A stretch of 64,000 nucleotides of DNA from Adiantum capillus-veneris (lineage: Eukaryota; Streptophyta; Polypodiopsida; Polypodiales; Pteridaceae). Shown here piece by piece: positions 55,201-63,910 of this stretch. The first letter of the stretch is position 1; each line of letters starts with the position of its first letter. Location: the NCBI GenBank assembly GCA_014529385.2, contig CM043944.1:48216768-48280767 (forward strand), written 5' to 3'. A program made the position numbers and the translations under genes. The notes under the pieces are model-generated. The model saw only the letters and a program-made list of their open reading frames with translations. It had not been told where the DNA came from and made no database searches.

Positions 55201-58200
55201 ACAGTGGCAATCAGTCATAACCTTTTCCCTCAACGGATGATGTCTGTGTTCTGCCTCATTCTTGGAGAAAACAATGATGTCGTCAAAGAAAGTGCCAACA
55301 AATAGCATGTACTCTCGAAAAATCCTGTCCATCATCCGGTTAAATGTCGCAAGAGCATTGGTTAAGCCAAAAGGCATCACCAAAAACTCAAATAACCCAA
55401 AAGTCGTCCGAAAAGCTGTCTTGTAGACATCTCCTGGCGCTATCCTGATCTAATGATATCCACTCTTCAAGTCAATCCTGCTAAAGCACGAGGATCCCTG
55501 CAACCTGTCGAGTATATCATCGATCCTAGGGATCGGAAATATGTTCTTGATGGTGATTTCGTTGAGAGTGCTATAATCGATGCACATTCTGCAAGATCCG
55601 TCTTTCTTCAAAACCAACAACATTGGAGAGCAATACGGTGAAGTACTAGGCTGGACAAGACCCTTTTCCAAGAGGTCTTTTACTGGGCTCATAATCTTTT
55701 CATTCTGTACTCTGCTCACACGGTAAGGTGGCCGATTCGGTGGCGTGCTTCCAGATATTAGATCAATGGTATGATCTTCAGGCCCTCTCAAAAGCAATCG
55801 GCATGAGCGTGGAGAAAAAATCTTGGCGTTCTTTTCTTCACGTCAAAACATATTCAACCTTTATCCATCGTTCAGTTCTCCCAAAAGAATGAGTAAGAAA
55901 ACTGAAGTTCTTCAAGTACAATCTCTAAGCCCTTCATTTATCAAAGTCGCTTTCTCGGCCCGGTAGTCAACCACGGCGTAGTTCTTGTGGTACCAAGGGA
56001 TCCCGAGTAGAACGTCACTCGCGTGCCTTGAACACCCCTGTCATTGCAAACAAAGTTTGCCAATGCTCGGTGTAATGGCAACATCCCATCCGGGTGCCAG
56101 TCGAACTACCTCCGCCTGTGGCATCAGTCTGTCGGGCGTAGTTCCAAATCGAGCCGCCAATTCCAAGTGAAAAGAAGTTGGCCTTGGCTCCTTCAAAAGA
56201 GCTTCCTGATCCTTCACTTTGCCCCGAAAGCGGCAAAGTTTGTACTTTCATTCATTAGATTCGGTGCAGGTCCCATGCCATGTGGTACCAGTTCTGCTTT
56301 TCTATCTGCCTTTTCTGCCACATTCCTCAGCTGCTCTCGAACTCTCAGACCTGTCGTCGTCTTTATCATTCTGTTCTTTCTGTGCCTTATCAGGGCACTT
56401 CGCGGAGATATGTCCATGTTCCCCGCATCCAAAGCACTTTCCCTCTCTCATGAAGCGATCTCTCTCCTCAGGAGTAAGCTGGGGTCGTGCATCCTTTTTT
56501 TTCTCTGGGTTGCTCTTTTTCATTCTACTTTCATTCCCAGAAGTCTGTTCGGCTCGTTGTGTCATGGCCTCATCTGTGGGGTAGGTCAGACTGCCAGAGT
56601 GAATGGCAAAGCCCTGCTTCGCATGACTCATCAACTCCTGAATAGAAGCTGACTTTTGTTCCAGGCAGTGATCTCGGATCTCTGTAGGTAGACTCAAGGT
56701 AAACCGCTCAATCTGTTCTCTGAACGAGATCTTCTTGAATGAAGAGGCGGGTAGAAAAGAGTTCCGGAATCTTTCACAATAAGCATTGATTGTATCTTTC
56801 TTGGTCATCCGAAGATGGTTCCAAGCAGCTCGTACATCTAGTTCATATTCTTGCGTCAACCAAGAAGAAATAAAAAGCTTTTCAAATTTCAGCCATTTAA
56901 CTGGCGCACTCTTGTTTAAAAGAAGCGTGGACCACCAAGTACGAGCATTCCCCTTAAGGTAAGAGGTCGCTCTCCGAATCTTGGAGTGCTCTGAATAGCG
57001 TCCTCCTGCGAAAGCGATGTCAAACTGCTGTATAAAAGACAAAGCCTTCGAAGCATCTGAGTATCCTGAAAAAGTATCAAACTTCATCGAGTGGCCACCT
57101 TCCTTAAACTCTCGGACTTTATTGCTTTCATCTTCGAGAAAATCATACTGGTTGGCTTTGTAAAAAAAATTCTTCTTGTTCGCATAAAAGTTTCCATCAT
57201 CGGAATCTGAGCTGTCTATAGACGAGTCCTCAGTAGAACTGTCAGTCTCTGAGCGAGATGTAGCCTTCTTTGCCTTTTTCCTGCCCTTTCTGAAGCTTTG
57301 TTTCTTGCTTCGCTTTTTACCTTTTCTGTCTTCTTCGCTCGAATCCGAGGAGCTAGAAGAACTATCAGAAGAAGAAGAAGAAGAAGAACTGCGTAGGTCT
57401 TCAAACTTGACGCGCTTCTTCAATTTCTTTGCCTTGTCAAAAGTCGACTGACGACCCAAATATCCCGGGAAGTCAGTGCCTTTCTTCTGCTTTTTGCCGT
57501 GCTTTTTGTCCTTCTTTTGCACGTCGAAAAGCTGAGCAATCCGTGCATCAACCACGTTCTCCAGTTCCTTCTCCGTATATTTCTTGGAGGCAGAAGGTTT
57601 CTTGAGAGCGGGTTTCGGGAGTGGTGTTGTGGTTCTCTGCCACTCCGTCTGTACCTCTTCCAAAGAGGTCTGGTTCATATATTTTGCCATCTTTGGGTCC
57701 TTGGCAAAATTGAGCATCATCTTTGTTGCATCGCCAATCAATTGACGACGCTCCATCTCTCTTTGCTCCGCCTGAGTAGGCCGAGGGGGGCCATACTCTC
57801 TGTCTGAATCTTCGCTGTGATCCCAACCCACATCTTCAGATGCAGAGGGAGTCGACTGATCATTGCCTGAAGCCATAGGTTGCCGCGGAAAAAAAATTTC
57901 GGGGATCGGATTTCCCATAGAAGAGAAATCGGCCGTGCTCTGATGCCACTGTAACAGACTTGGACACTCCAAGTCAAGAATCAACCGCGACAGCACCAAA
58001 TAACCACTTCAAAACAATTCACAGATCACAATAGATTTGCACTGGCCCGGCGGAGTTCCGTGCCTAGAGATATTGGCCCCAAAGACTGGCGCCCCTTTCG
58101 GTATTTCTTTTTATATTAATCAATTATCAAAGTACAAGAGAGCGGTTAGGGTTTCACTCTCAGACTCTGCGTCCAGATGCTCTGAGAAGTGAGGCCCTCA

Positions 58201-59877
58201 CCACTAATTTAAAGGTTACAAGGGATGCCCAAAAGCAGAGCCCCAAAAGCTTCAAAATCAAAAGCATCAGTTCTCTCTCTTAGAGAGAGTCTCTTTTTTT
58301 AATTAAAAAAAAAGCAAGTTCTGTCTCTTTTACGCAAAAAGCAACGCCCAAAAGCTGCCAGCGCAAATTGCGGCGCAATTTCCGGAAAATCCGTACAACC
58401 CTGCCACGTGGCATTGGCGCCAGAAATTAGGGTTTCAGCCAGCAGTTAGGGTTTCCAGAAATTAGGGTTTGCTGCGAATTAGGGTTTCTGGCAGATTTTA
58501 GGGTTTGCAGGAATTTTAGGGTTTCTGCTGTCCGCCACGTCATCACTTTGTGACACTGGCAGATGTCAGTTTAAGAATTCACACTCATTTCTCGGGTTTT
58601 TCTTTGTGCTAATGAAGTCCTTGTGTGCTGTAGGCTGTGTCTTGGAGCTTGGACTGAACATGGTGAAAGAACTGGTGGTTTTTATGCTTGCAACCGATAT
58701 GAGGCTGAGAAAAAAGAAGGCAAGGTGGGTGTTTGTTCAATTTGTGGCATGTCTCTATCTGATTGGCCTGCTCTACTAAGGTTCCTTCTTTGTTTAGCAT
58801 GATGAAACTGAAAGAAGACGAGAAATGGCAAAAAACTCTCTTGAAAGATACACCCATTATTATGAGCGGTGGGCCTCTAATGAGCAGTCAAAGACAAAGG
58901 CACTTTCTGATCTTAGGCATCTTCAAACCTCACAGGTGCTTAAAATTGAAAAGTTCATAGCTACTTAAATAAGCCTTAGAGTTTTACATTCATGGTTTGT
59001 GTTTTGGTGGCAGTTGGAAAAGCTTAGTGATCGGCATTCTTTACCAATTTCCCAGTTAAAGTTTATCACAGAAGCCTGGCTTCAGGTACTTTTAATTTTA
59101 CTGAGCTACTTATCAAACTACAATCTTGTGCAAGGCTGATCTATGTGTGTGCCTGTAGATTATTGAATGCCGCCGTGTCTTGAAATGGACATATGCATAT
59201 GGATATTATCTAGCAGAAGAAGACGTTGCAAAGAAGCAATTTTTTGAGTATCTTCAAGGTTTTCTGGGGATTCTAAAGCCTCAACAGCATTTTATTTCTA
59301 TACGTGTTCTCTTCTGGCCGTGATCTGATGATTTTGGTTTTTTATTAGGTGAGGCTGAGGCTGGGCTGGAGCGATTGCATCAGTGTGCAGAAAAAGAATT
59401 TAAGGCTCATCTTGATGGCGATCCGCCAACAGAAAATTTCTTCAATGACTTCCGAACGAAGCTTGCTGGATTAACGACGTAGGTCCTTGTTGCATGTGCA
59501 TAGATAATTTTCTGTTATGTGTTAGAAGGTTCCTTTATTTGGTGAGAGAGTTTTGGTATGAATTTGCATGGACCTAAATCAACAATTCTTAACATATGCG
59601 ATATTGTTGTATGTGCAGTGTAACAAGGAACTACTTTCAGAACCTTGTTAAAGCACTTGAGAATGGTTTAGCAGATGTTGAAAGCTCTGCAGCTGGGAAT
59701 TCCATGGGGCAAGGGTCTTCCAAGGGGAAGAACACTAGACCAAAGGCTAACAGCTCCAAAGGTGACAACTCTGGTAGATTGGTGGATGAGGATGGCCACT
59801 GGTACTGTGGGCATTGCACCTTTGCAAATACGGGAACCTCGACAACTTGCTCCATGTGCCATCTTGAGAATCCATGA
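43288..59877 (+). CDS. Ariadne-type RBR E3 ubiquitin ligase (ARI7/ARI8-like), 5' exon(s) missing
   Basis: Thirteen exons: 43288-43412, 43497-43605, 43699-43789, 43880-44052, 44122-44226, 44305-44393, 44485-44592, 58634-58724, 58798-58935, 59014-59085, 59159-59258, 59349-59478, 59619-59877 (TGA). All borders are GT/AG and all phases agree, giving 529 codons. The protein is a RING-between-RING ligase: an E2 binds RING1, ubiquitin passes to a RING2 cysteine and then to the substrate. Visible parts: an N-terminal helical region (EEWFADE), RING1, IBR, RING2 with candidate catalytic Cys in GCMHITC, Ariadne helical domain ([24 protein letters not shown]), and a C-terminal RanBP2-type zinc finger. 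Plant relatives are about 560 residues, so only the acidic N-terminal exon is absent. No stop or frameshift is present, so it is probably functional. Confidence 0.92.
46322..47200 (+). pseudogene. LINE ORF1-like coiled-coil protein
   Basis: The first plausible start is the ATG of [16 protein letters not shown] near 46323. The open frame extends further upstream but reads as low-complexity noise. It has a long charged coiled coil ([35 protein letters not shown]), an acidic/basic linker, then after a frameshift near 47020 a segment [20 protein letters not shown] and [11 protein letters not shown]. That last segment resembles the end of ORF1 in plant LINEs (nucleic-acid chaperone). Confidence 0.6.
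47200..47900 (+). pseudogene. LINE endonuclease domain
   Basis: APE-type endonuclease pieces in two or three frames: [36 protein letters not shown] (the GDFNAR motif), then [20 protein letters not shown] and VDHALVSF (the catalytic His region). A stop near 47649 and frameshifts separate them. It nicks target DNA in active LINEs; this copy is dead. Confidence 0.7.
48381..49621 (+). pseudogene. LINE reverse transcriptase
   Basis: It contains [78 protein letters not shown], and the active site [17 protein letters not shown], with [12 protein letters not shown] after it. These are motifs of non-LTR reverse transcriptases. Frameshift near 48780 (frames 48381-48809 and 48740-49621). A C-rich run at about 48318-48330 precedes it. 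Confidence 0.85.
49635..50530 (+). pseudogene. LINE ORF2 C-terminal region with zinc motif
   Basis: It continues after the RT. Near the end it has [16 protein letters not shown] and, after a frameshift, [15 protein letters not shown], together the CX2C-H-C zinc motif found at the C end of plant LINE ORF2. Sequence after 50530 is the 3' UTR, with 'tttgtcatt' repeats (50803-50850) and an end 'aacatttcatttcataacat' at about 50965 instead of poly(A). Confidence 0.65.
51020..51450 (+). repeat. Diverged Ty3 3' noncoding remnant
   Basis: Colinear but diverged from the 3' noncoding region of element A at about 36825-37145: 'cacaagagggaagccacttc', a block ending in 'ctgacagtactctat', 'ggaattcctta', 'gagatcagtgcggttt'. 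51451-51949 holds nothing I recognise. Confidence 0.45.
51950..52490 (-). repeat. C/D-family LTR remnant, antisense
   Basis: Matches the U3 of the solo LTR at 6045-6492: 'tatttaaaggccctttgcct', 'aaagcagttaca', 'ccgtacaggttgcca' repeats, 'gtttaggcccctcgaccggg', 'gtggctggacacgtcagca'. A TG run followed by GGTGGGTG (about 52211-52270) has expanded inside. The R/U5 part is missing. Confidence 0.6.
52823..53428 (-). repeat. 3' LTR of element A2
   Basis: 606 bp with AGGGTTT (antisense AAACCCT) words at about 53300-53400, an AGAGAG hairpin-like block near 53145-53190, and the core at about 52946-52985. Confidence 0.9.
54134..55240 (-). pseudogene. A2 integrase and chromodomain-like tail
   Basis: HHCC region [20 protein letters not shown] (near 55130-55210), core pieces [14 protein letters not shown] and [16 protein letters not shown] (54611-54961), GPF region with a small insertion near 54385, and the tail [17 protein letters not shown] (54134-54334). 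Frameshifts and an A-run near 54985 disrupt it. Confidence 0.75.
55129..55797 (-). pseudogene. A2 truncated RT fused to integrase
   Basis: RT fingers and palm ([32 protein letters not shown] at 55450-55797; [15 protein letters not shown] and [20 protein letters not shown] at 55240-55383) run straight into [18 protein letters not shown] of the integrase zinc domain, in frame. Compared with A, the rest of the RT and all of RNase H are deleted (junction near 55238). Confidence 0.85.
56302..57876 (-). CDS. A2 gag polyprotein, intact frame
   Basis: Start at ATG 57876 ([20 protein letters not shown]); the frame is open upstream too, but this ATG matches the related copies. About 524 codons. Order: acidic N-terminus, '[13 protein letters not shown]', basic block ([13 protein letters not shown]), polyserine tract (57360-57400), second basic block, gag core ([40 protein letters not shown]), and zinc knuckle [14 protein letters not shown]. 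It ends shortly after, in GRKGR. It forms the capsid and packages RNA. Intactness contrasts with the ruined pol. Confidence 0.8.
   Translation of the reverse strand: MASGNDQSTPSASEDVGWDHSEDSDREYGPPRPTQAEQREMERRQLIGDATKMMLNFAKDPKMAKYMNQTSLEEVQTEWQRTTTPLPKPALKKPSASKKYTEKELENVVDARIAQLFDVQKKDKKHGKKQKKGTDFPGYLGRQSTFDKAKKLKKRVKFEDLRSSSSSSSSDSSSSSSDSSEEDRKGKKRSKKQSFRKGRKKAKKATSRSETDSSTEDSSIDSSDSDDGNFYANKKNFFYKANQYDFLEDESNKVREFKEGGHSMKFDTFSGYSDASKALSFIQQFDIAFAGGRYSEHSKIRRATSYLKGNARTWWSTLLLNKSAPVKWLKFEKLFISSWLTQEYELDVRAAWNHLRMTKKDTINAYCERFRNSFLPASSFKKISFREQIERFTLSLPTEIRDHCLEQKSASIQELMSHAKQGFAIHSGSLTYPTDEAMTQRAEQTSGNESRMKKSNPEKKKDARPQLTPEERDRFMREGKCFGCGEHGHISAKCPDKAQKEQNDKDDDRSESSRAAEECGRKGR
57950..58555 (-). 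repeat. 5' LTR of element A2
   Basis: 606 bp, TGTAACAGACTTGGACACTC to ATCACTTTGTGACA. Core at about 58073-58113; AGGGTTT words at about 58430-58530. Its outer end is 78 bp before the next Ariadne exon. Confidence 0.9.
58634..59877 (+). other. Ariadne exon block 2: end of RING2, Ariadne domain, RanBP2-type finger
   Basis: Six exons with introns of 73-140 bp. It encodes [15 protein letters not shown] (last RING2 Cys), [34 protein letters not shown], the helical Ariadne domain that in animal homologues holds RING2 inactive until neddylated cullin binds, then a Ser/Lys-rich linker and the finger [20 protein letters not shown] with CX2C...CX2C spacing (residues ~504-524). The TGA is at 59875-59877. 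The coding quality matches block 1, supporting splicing across the 14-kb intron. Confidence 0.92.
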
Positions 59878-60784
59878 CATAAAAAAGGAGCTGTCTTTGA
59901 TTTGTAGTGATATAAAGGCATCATAGGGTGAATCTATGGTTAGTGCCTTCATGCAGCTGCTTGGAAATTTTTGGCTTGTCAGTCTGCTCAGAGGAAACCA
60001 GTATTGCTGTGGTTTCTTTAGCTTTTTGTACAGAAGACAACTTTGTGTATAATGTTATATAATATTGTCTGGCTTGCTGGATAGCTTGTAGCACATGTCT
60101 GCAAGTGTGCAGAGGGCTTCATCTTGGTGGAAAGCATCGCAGAGGTGTCTGAGCAAGGATGAATTCTCTATAATTTAGTGCATAGGTGGTTGACAAGACT
60201 CTGTTATTTTAGGTCTTTCTTTGGGGTACCCCTGATGGTTGGTTAGGTTTGGGTTTTTAGTCCGAGTTGTCGTTTTTGTCGTCTGTCCTTCGTACACATT
60301 GTCTCTTCGTGTAGTGGGTCATGTTGATGAGCAAGCGGCCCTTTTGTTGACACCAATATCGTGAAGAAAAGGCTGCAATTATATATCTTGATATTTTGGT
60401 TAGATCCAAAGCGTCCCTATCTAGCGTATCTTATGTAGACTGATGCAGTTTCCTCTCTGTAATAGACATTCCAGGCCCATGGCCAAGATATTTTATCGCA
60501 TGCCCAAGTATGAACAGGTTTTGATCATGAATAGGTCATCAACAGCATTGGATTGAGGCTGATAAGTAGTGATAAAGCCATAAAAACACTTATAACAGTT
60601 TATACAGAAAAAATTATGACCTCTTGCATTTCTTGCAAGAGGCTTGCTTAATAGTCAGGCTTCATTTACTTTTACTTTTTTTACATGCAGGTGATAGCTG
60701 GTCTCTTGAAAATTATGTTTTGGCCTTTTGATGCAGGCCCTTTCGTTTACTGGCTGTCAGTTCATCAAATGAAAGTGCGGTAGT

Positions 60785-60940
60785 GCTTAATGATGGCTAT
60801 CTGGCATCTCGGAAGCAAGAGGCTTCTCAGCACTCCATGACACTATGTTAATCCTGGGCATTTAAGGCCTACTATTCTTAATGATGGCTAGCTGGCATCT
60901 AGGACGCAAGAGGCTTCTCAGCACTCTATGAAACTACGTA
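60785..60940. repeat. Direct repeat of about 62 bp, two copies
   Basis: 'cttaatgatggctatctggc' through 'ggcttctcagcactccatga' (from 60785) recurs with a few changes from 60877. The spacing is 92 bp. Confidence 0.75.
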
Positions 60941-61148
60941 AATTAGGTCCCTAAATTAAGTGTTTCCATAAATCAATGGCTAGACTCCGATCTCCATAAA
61001 ATCGAGCAACATTCTGTCTATTTCTGGACAATTTTTCAAAGATCAGATCACTGCCATCTCAGTTAAGATCCTCGCGTGAGGATTATGGCTATTGCAGTGA
61101 CTTGTTTTGGCTTTAACATACCATCATTTTCAATGATATAGCATGTTT

Positions 61149-61377
61149 GTGTTTTCTAAATTAGATGTGTCTTAATATAACCCCCCTTCCATTGATGTCT
61201 ACCCTGTTTTACTCCCTTTGTTATAGCATAGCAAGTCCTTATGACAGACTCGTGAAAAATGTGTTTTCTAAATTAGATGGGTGTCTCAACCCTCTTTCCA
61301 TTGATGTATGCCCTGCTTTATTCCCTTTGTTATAGCATAGCAATTTTTGAACAATTATAGGCAAATTCATGAAAAAT
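61149..61377. repeat. Tandem duplication of 112-117 bp
   Basis: 'gtgttttctaaattagatg' starts at 61149 and again at 61261. Both units continue through 'ttccattgatgt', 'ccctttgttatagcatagca' and 'tcatgaaaaat' (or tcgtg). Several substitutions and one small indel separate them. Confidence 0.8.
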
Positions 61378-63607
61378 TTGACCTTCGAACCGCATGTCCT
61401 CTTTCAGCTTTGCTCACCATGTTCAACTGCTCGGTGGAAAGTAAGATACTTGAAGCTCTAACAATGCATATCCAATACACAGTTATTCTATGGCTATGAA
61501 TAACATGCTCACCCTCTCTTGCTTGTTTGTATACTTCGGGCAAGGCTTAGCCCTGTATGGCCCTCTTCTACCCACGCTTTGTAAACTCGCCAAACCTCGC
61601 TTTTTGAGGCTTAAAAGGAAACTCCATTTTAGCAAAAAACTTTTAAGACTTTCACTCCTATCCATTAATTCTGAAGCCGCTCATAACTTTCCAAGCTTTT
61701 GCATATTTACAAAAGTTTGCCAAAGACAGCCCCCCTACTTTTCCTCTTTCTACCTTTATTTGATCCTTGTAAGGTTTATAACTCACCCTATGTTAGCCTT
61801 GCTAGCCCCTTGCTATTTGTCCCATATACTACGTGGGAGGTCACCAATGCACAAAATAAATCTTTAGAGGTAAATTGACTATATTGGAAGATATAAGATT
61901 TTGTAGGTTTTTCACCCCTTCAATATTGAAATAGTTTGAATTTTGTAGGTTGGACTACATTGAACATAGGTTTTTTCGGGCATTGGAGGCTACTTTGATA
62001 TGGATGACCCTTCTTTAGATAGCATTTTTTAGAATTGTGTTTCTAGCTCTGTAGCGCTTGAAGATCATCAATGACGTGATGGATGCCAACAAGCTGGGCA
62101 TGGTTTGCCTCAACAAGGAATCTAGTGCAAGACATTACTATAGCTTCGTACGAGTACGCTTGCAAAATCCATAGATAGTGTATGGGAAGCTTGTATCTTG
62201 TATTAGTTTCTTTCAAAAGCCTCCTTCTTACGACTTATGCAACCACCAGGTGAATTGGAATATCAATTGAGCGTGTTGGACTTGGATGAAGGAACTATTG
62301 GTATAGTGTTTTCTCCATAGATTGGATGTACACACAATATCTCACAATTACCATCAAATGTTGTAGTCATAAATCAAGTTTGCACATTTTTTGAGTAATT
62401 TGTGTTATAAATTTGTCAAGCGGTAGTAGTTGAGCATTGTTCAAATCGAGGTACATCATCTAATTGCCAAAATCATGAAAGAAGTATTGCTTCCAGTAAG
62501 AATGTTTTCACAAATCTTAGATTAAAGGTACTCTTTTGATCTTGCTAGTTACTACCATAATTGGATGGTATATATGGTAGTATATATGATCCTATAAAAT
62601 ATCACATATTACTAGCATATATGATAGAAATTGGACTTAAATCAGTTTTCATTAGTTTTCCTCTATGCTATTCAAGTTTGTCATTGAGACATATTATAAT
62701 GAACATCAAAAGTGATGAAAAAGCCATATTATTTGGTAATCTATTTCTATAATTTTAGAGAGGAACCTACTTTTAGGTCTCGAGTGGGATCGAGCTCTAT
62801 TCAAATAGACATCTTTATGGTGTATAACTGTTGGATTCAAGATTTCCAAGTCTTGAGTGGGATCAAACTCTTTTCAAAGCGACTCAAAAGGAGGTATAGT
62901 GCTTAATAATCTGTTATTGCTTGATAACTTGTTACTGTGTGATATAATGTAATGAAAATGGCCTATGAACTTTGAGAGTAGCGGAAATAATAAATTAGAT
63001 AAAGCACTTTTGTAAGGTTACTTTGTGAGCATAGCGGGTGAACTTACATGATGGTAGCAACATAAACATTGTACTTAGTTAACTTGGCATGAACAATACT
63101 TTTGCAAGAGAGAGTTTTTAGAGAACATGACAAGAGCTGAGGACCGGATTCATGCGGAGCCGGTCCCCCCTGCAATAGGCATTTGTATTATAGTTTCTTC
63201 CATCAAGAGAGACTTGGTACAATTCAATATTTGTGTCCTAGGTGATGCAATGAAGATGGAAAGCTTCATGCATCACAAGCATAACATAAAATTTGTAGAA
63301 AGCATTAACTATTCCAAGCCTCAGTCCTAAGGCCTCAAACACCTTCGAAGGTGGAGAGAGGGTAGGGAAGAGGAAGAAGAAACATTCCATAGAAGAAAGA
63401 AATAGTTCCTCACTTATCATCACTCTTCTTGCTAGCATACATAATAGCATAGTAATGAAGATGGCAAGCTTAAGCATTGAAGCATGGCTCTTGGTTGGAT
63501 TTGCATTCCATAGCCAAGAGTGTTGGTGTAGGCTCTCACTTCTCACAAGCTTGGAGAGGGAGCTGGAGTTCCTCTATTTTCACCAAGTGAGAATGAATCC
63601 ACAAAAT

Positions 63608-63608
<1 letters not shown>

Positions 63609-63654
<46 letters not shown>
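63609..63654. repeat. (TG)n microsatellite
   Basis: About 23 uninterrupted TG dinucleotides. The frames it creates (poly Val-Cys) are not genes. Confidence 0.95.
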
Positions 63655-63657
<3 letters not shown>

Positions 63658-63712
63658 CTCCCCAACACACCCCTTGCTTGCTTGGGGCGAGTTCTACTGT
63701 TTTTTCATATCT

Positions 63713-63910
63713 CAAGCTCATTGGACCCCTCTCTCCCTAACCAATCACATGCAGCATGCATTTCAAGTACATGGGTAGTCTTTGGACAATTGTCCTCCTT
63801 ACCCCTTAGAGAGAGAGAGCTTGAAAATATCTAGATATTTGTTGGATGGAACTAGAAGCTCATTGGACCCCTCTTTAGCCCAACCAATAGCATTCAAGCA
63901 CACCATGTGG
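63713..63910. repeat. Two diverged copies of a ~60-bp block
   Basis: 'aagctcattggacccctct' followed by 'aaccaatcacatgcag' at about 63714 reappears as 'aagctcattggacccctctt' followed by 'aaccaatagcattcaag' at about 63855. Confidence 0.6.

Larger units (their letters stand above)
52823..58555 (-). mobile_element. Ty3 retrotransposon A2 in the Ariadne intron (TSD CTGGC)
   Basis: 5,733 bp. Two 606-bp LTRs (52823-53428, 57950-58555) with about a dozen differences by eye. CTGGC is at 52818-52822 and 58556-58560. The PBS (antisense GCTCTGATGCCA) is at about 57938-57949, and the polypurine tract (antisense ACCCCCCTCTTGAAAG) is at about 53431. It has a full-length gag but lacks the protease active site, about 0.9 kb of RT/RNase H, and an intact integrase frame. 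It lies antisense to the host gene. Confidence 0.93.
44593..58633 (+). other. 14,041-bp intron of the Ariadne gene, filled with transposons
   Basis: Donor GTAATC at 44593, acceptor CTGTAG ending 58633. Splicing joins ...FEFCW to [15 protein letters not shown] and completes RING2. Contents: CT run (44638-44670), unassigned sequence (44680-45320), CT run (45417-45462), LINE (about 46.3-50.95 kb), CT run (50966-51016), diverged Ty3 3' remnant (51020-51450), unassigned (51450-51950), antisense LTR remnant, element A2, and only 73 bp between A2 plus its TSD and the acceptor. Confidence 0.9.

Noticed and set aside
63536-63834. Cys-Val and Thr-His repeat frames near the window end
   Set aside because: They are translations of the TG microsatellite.
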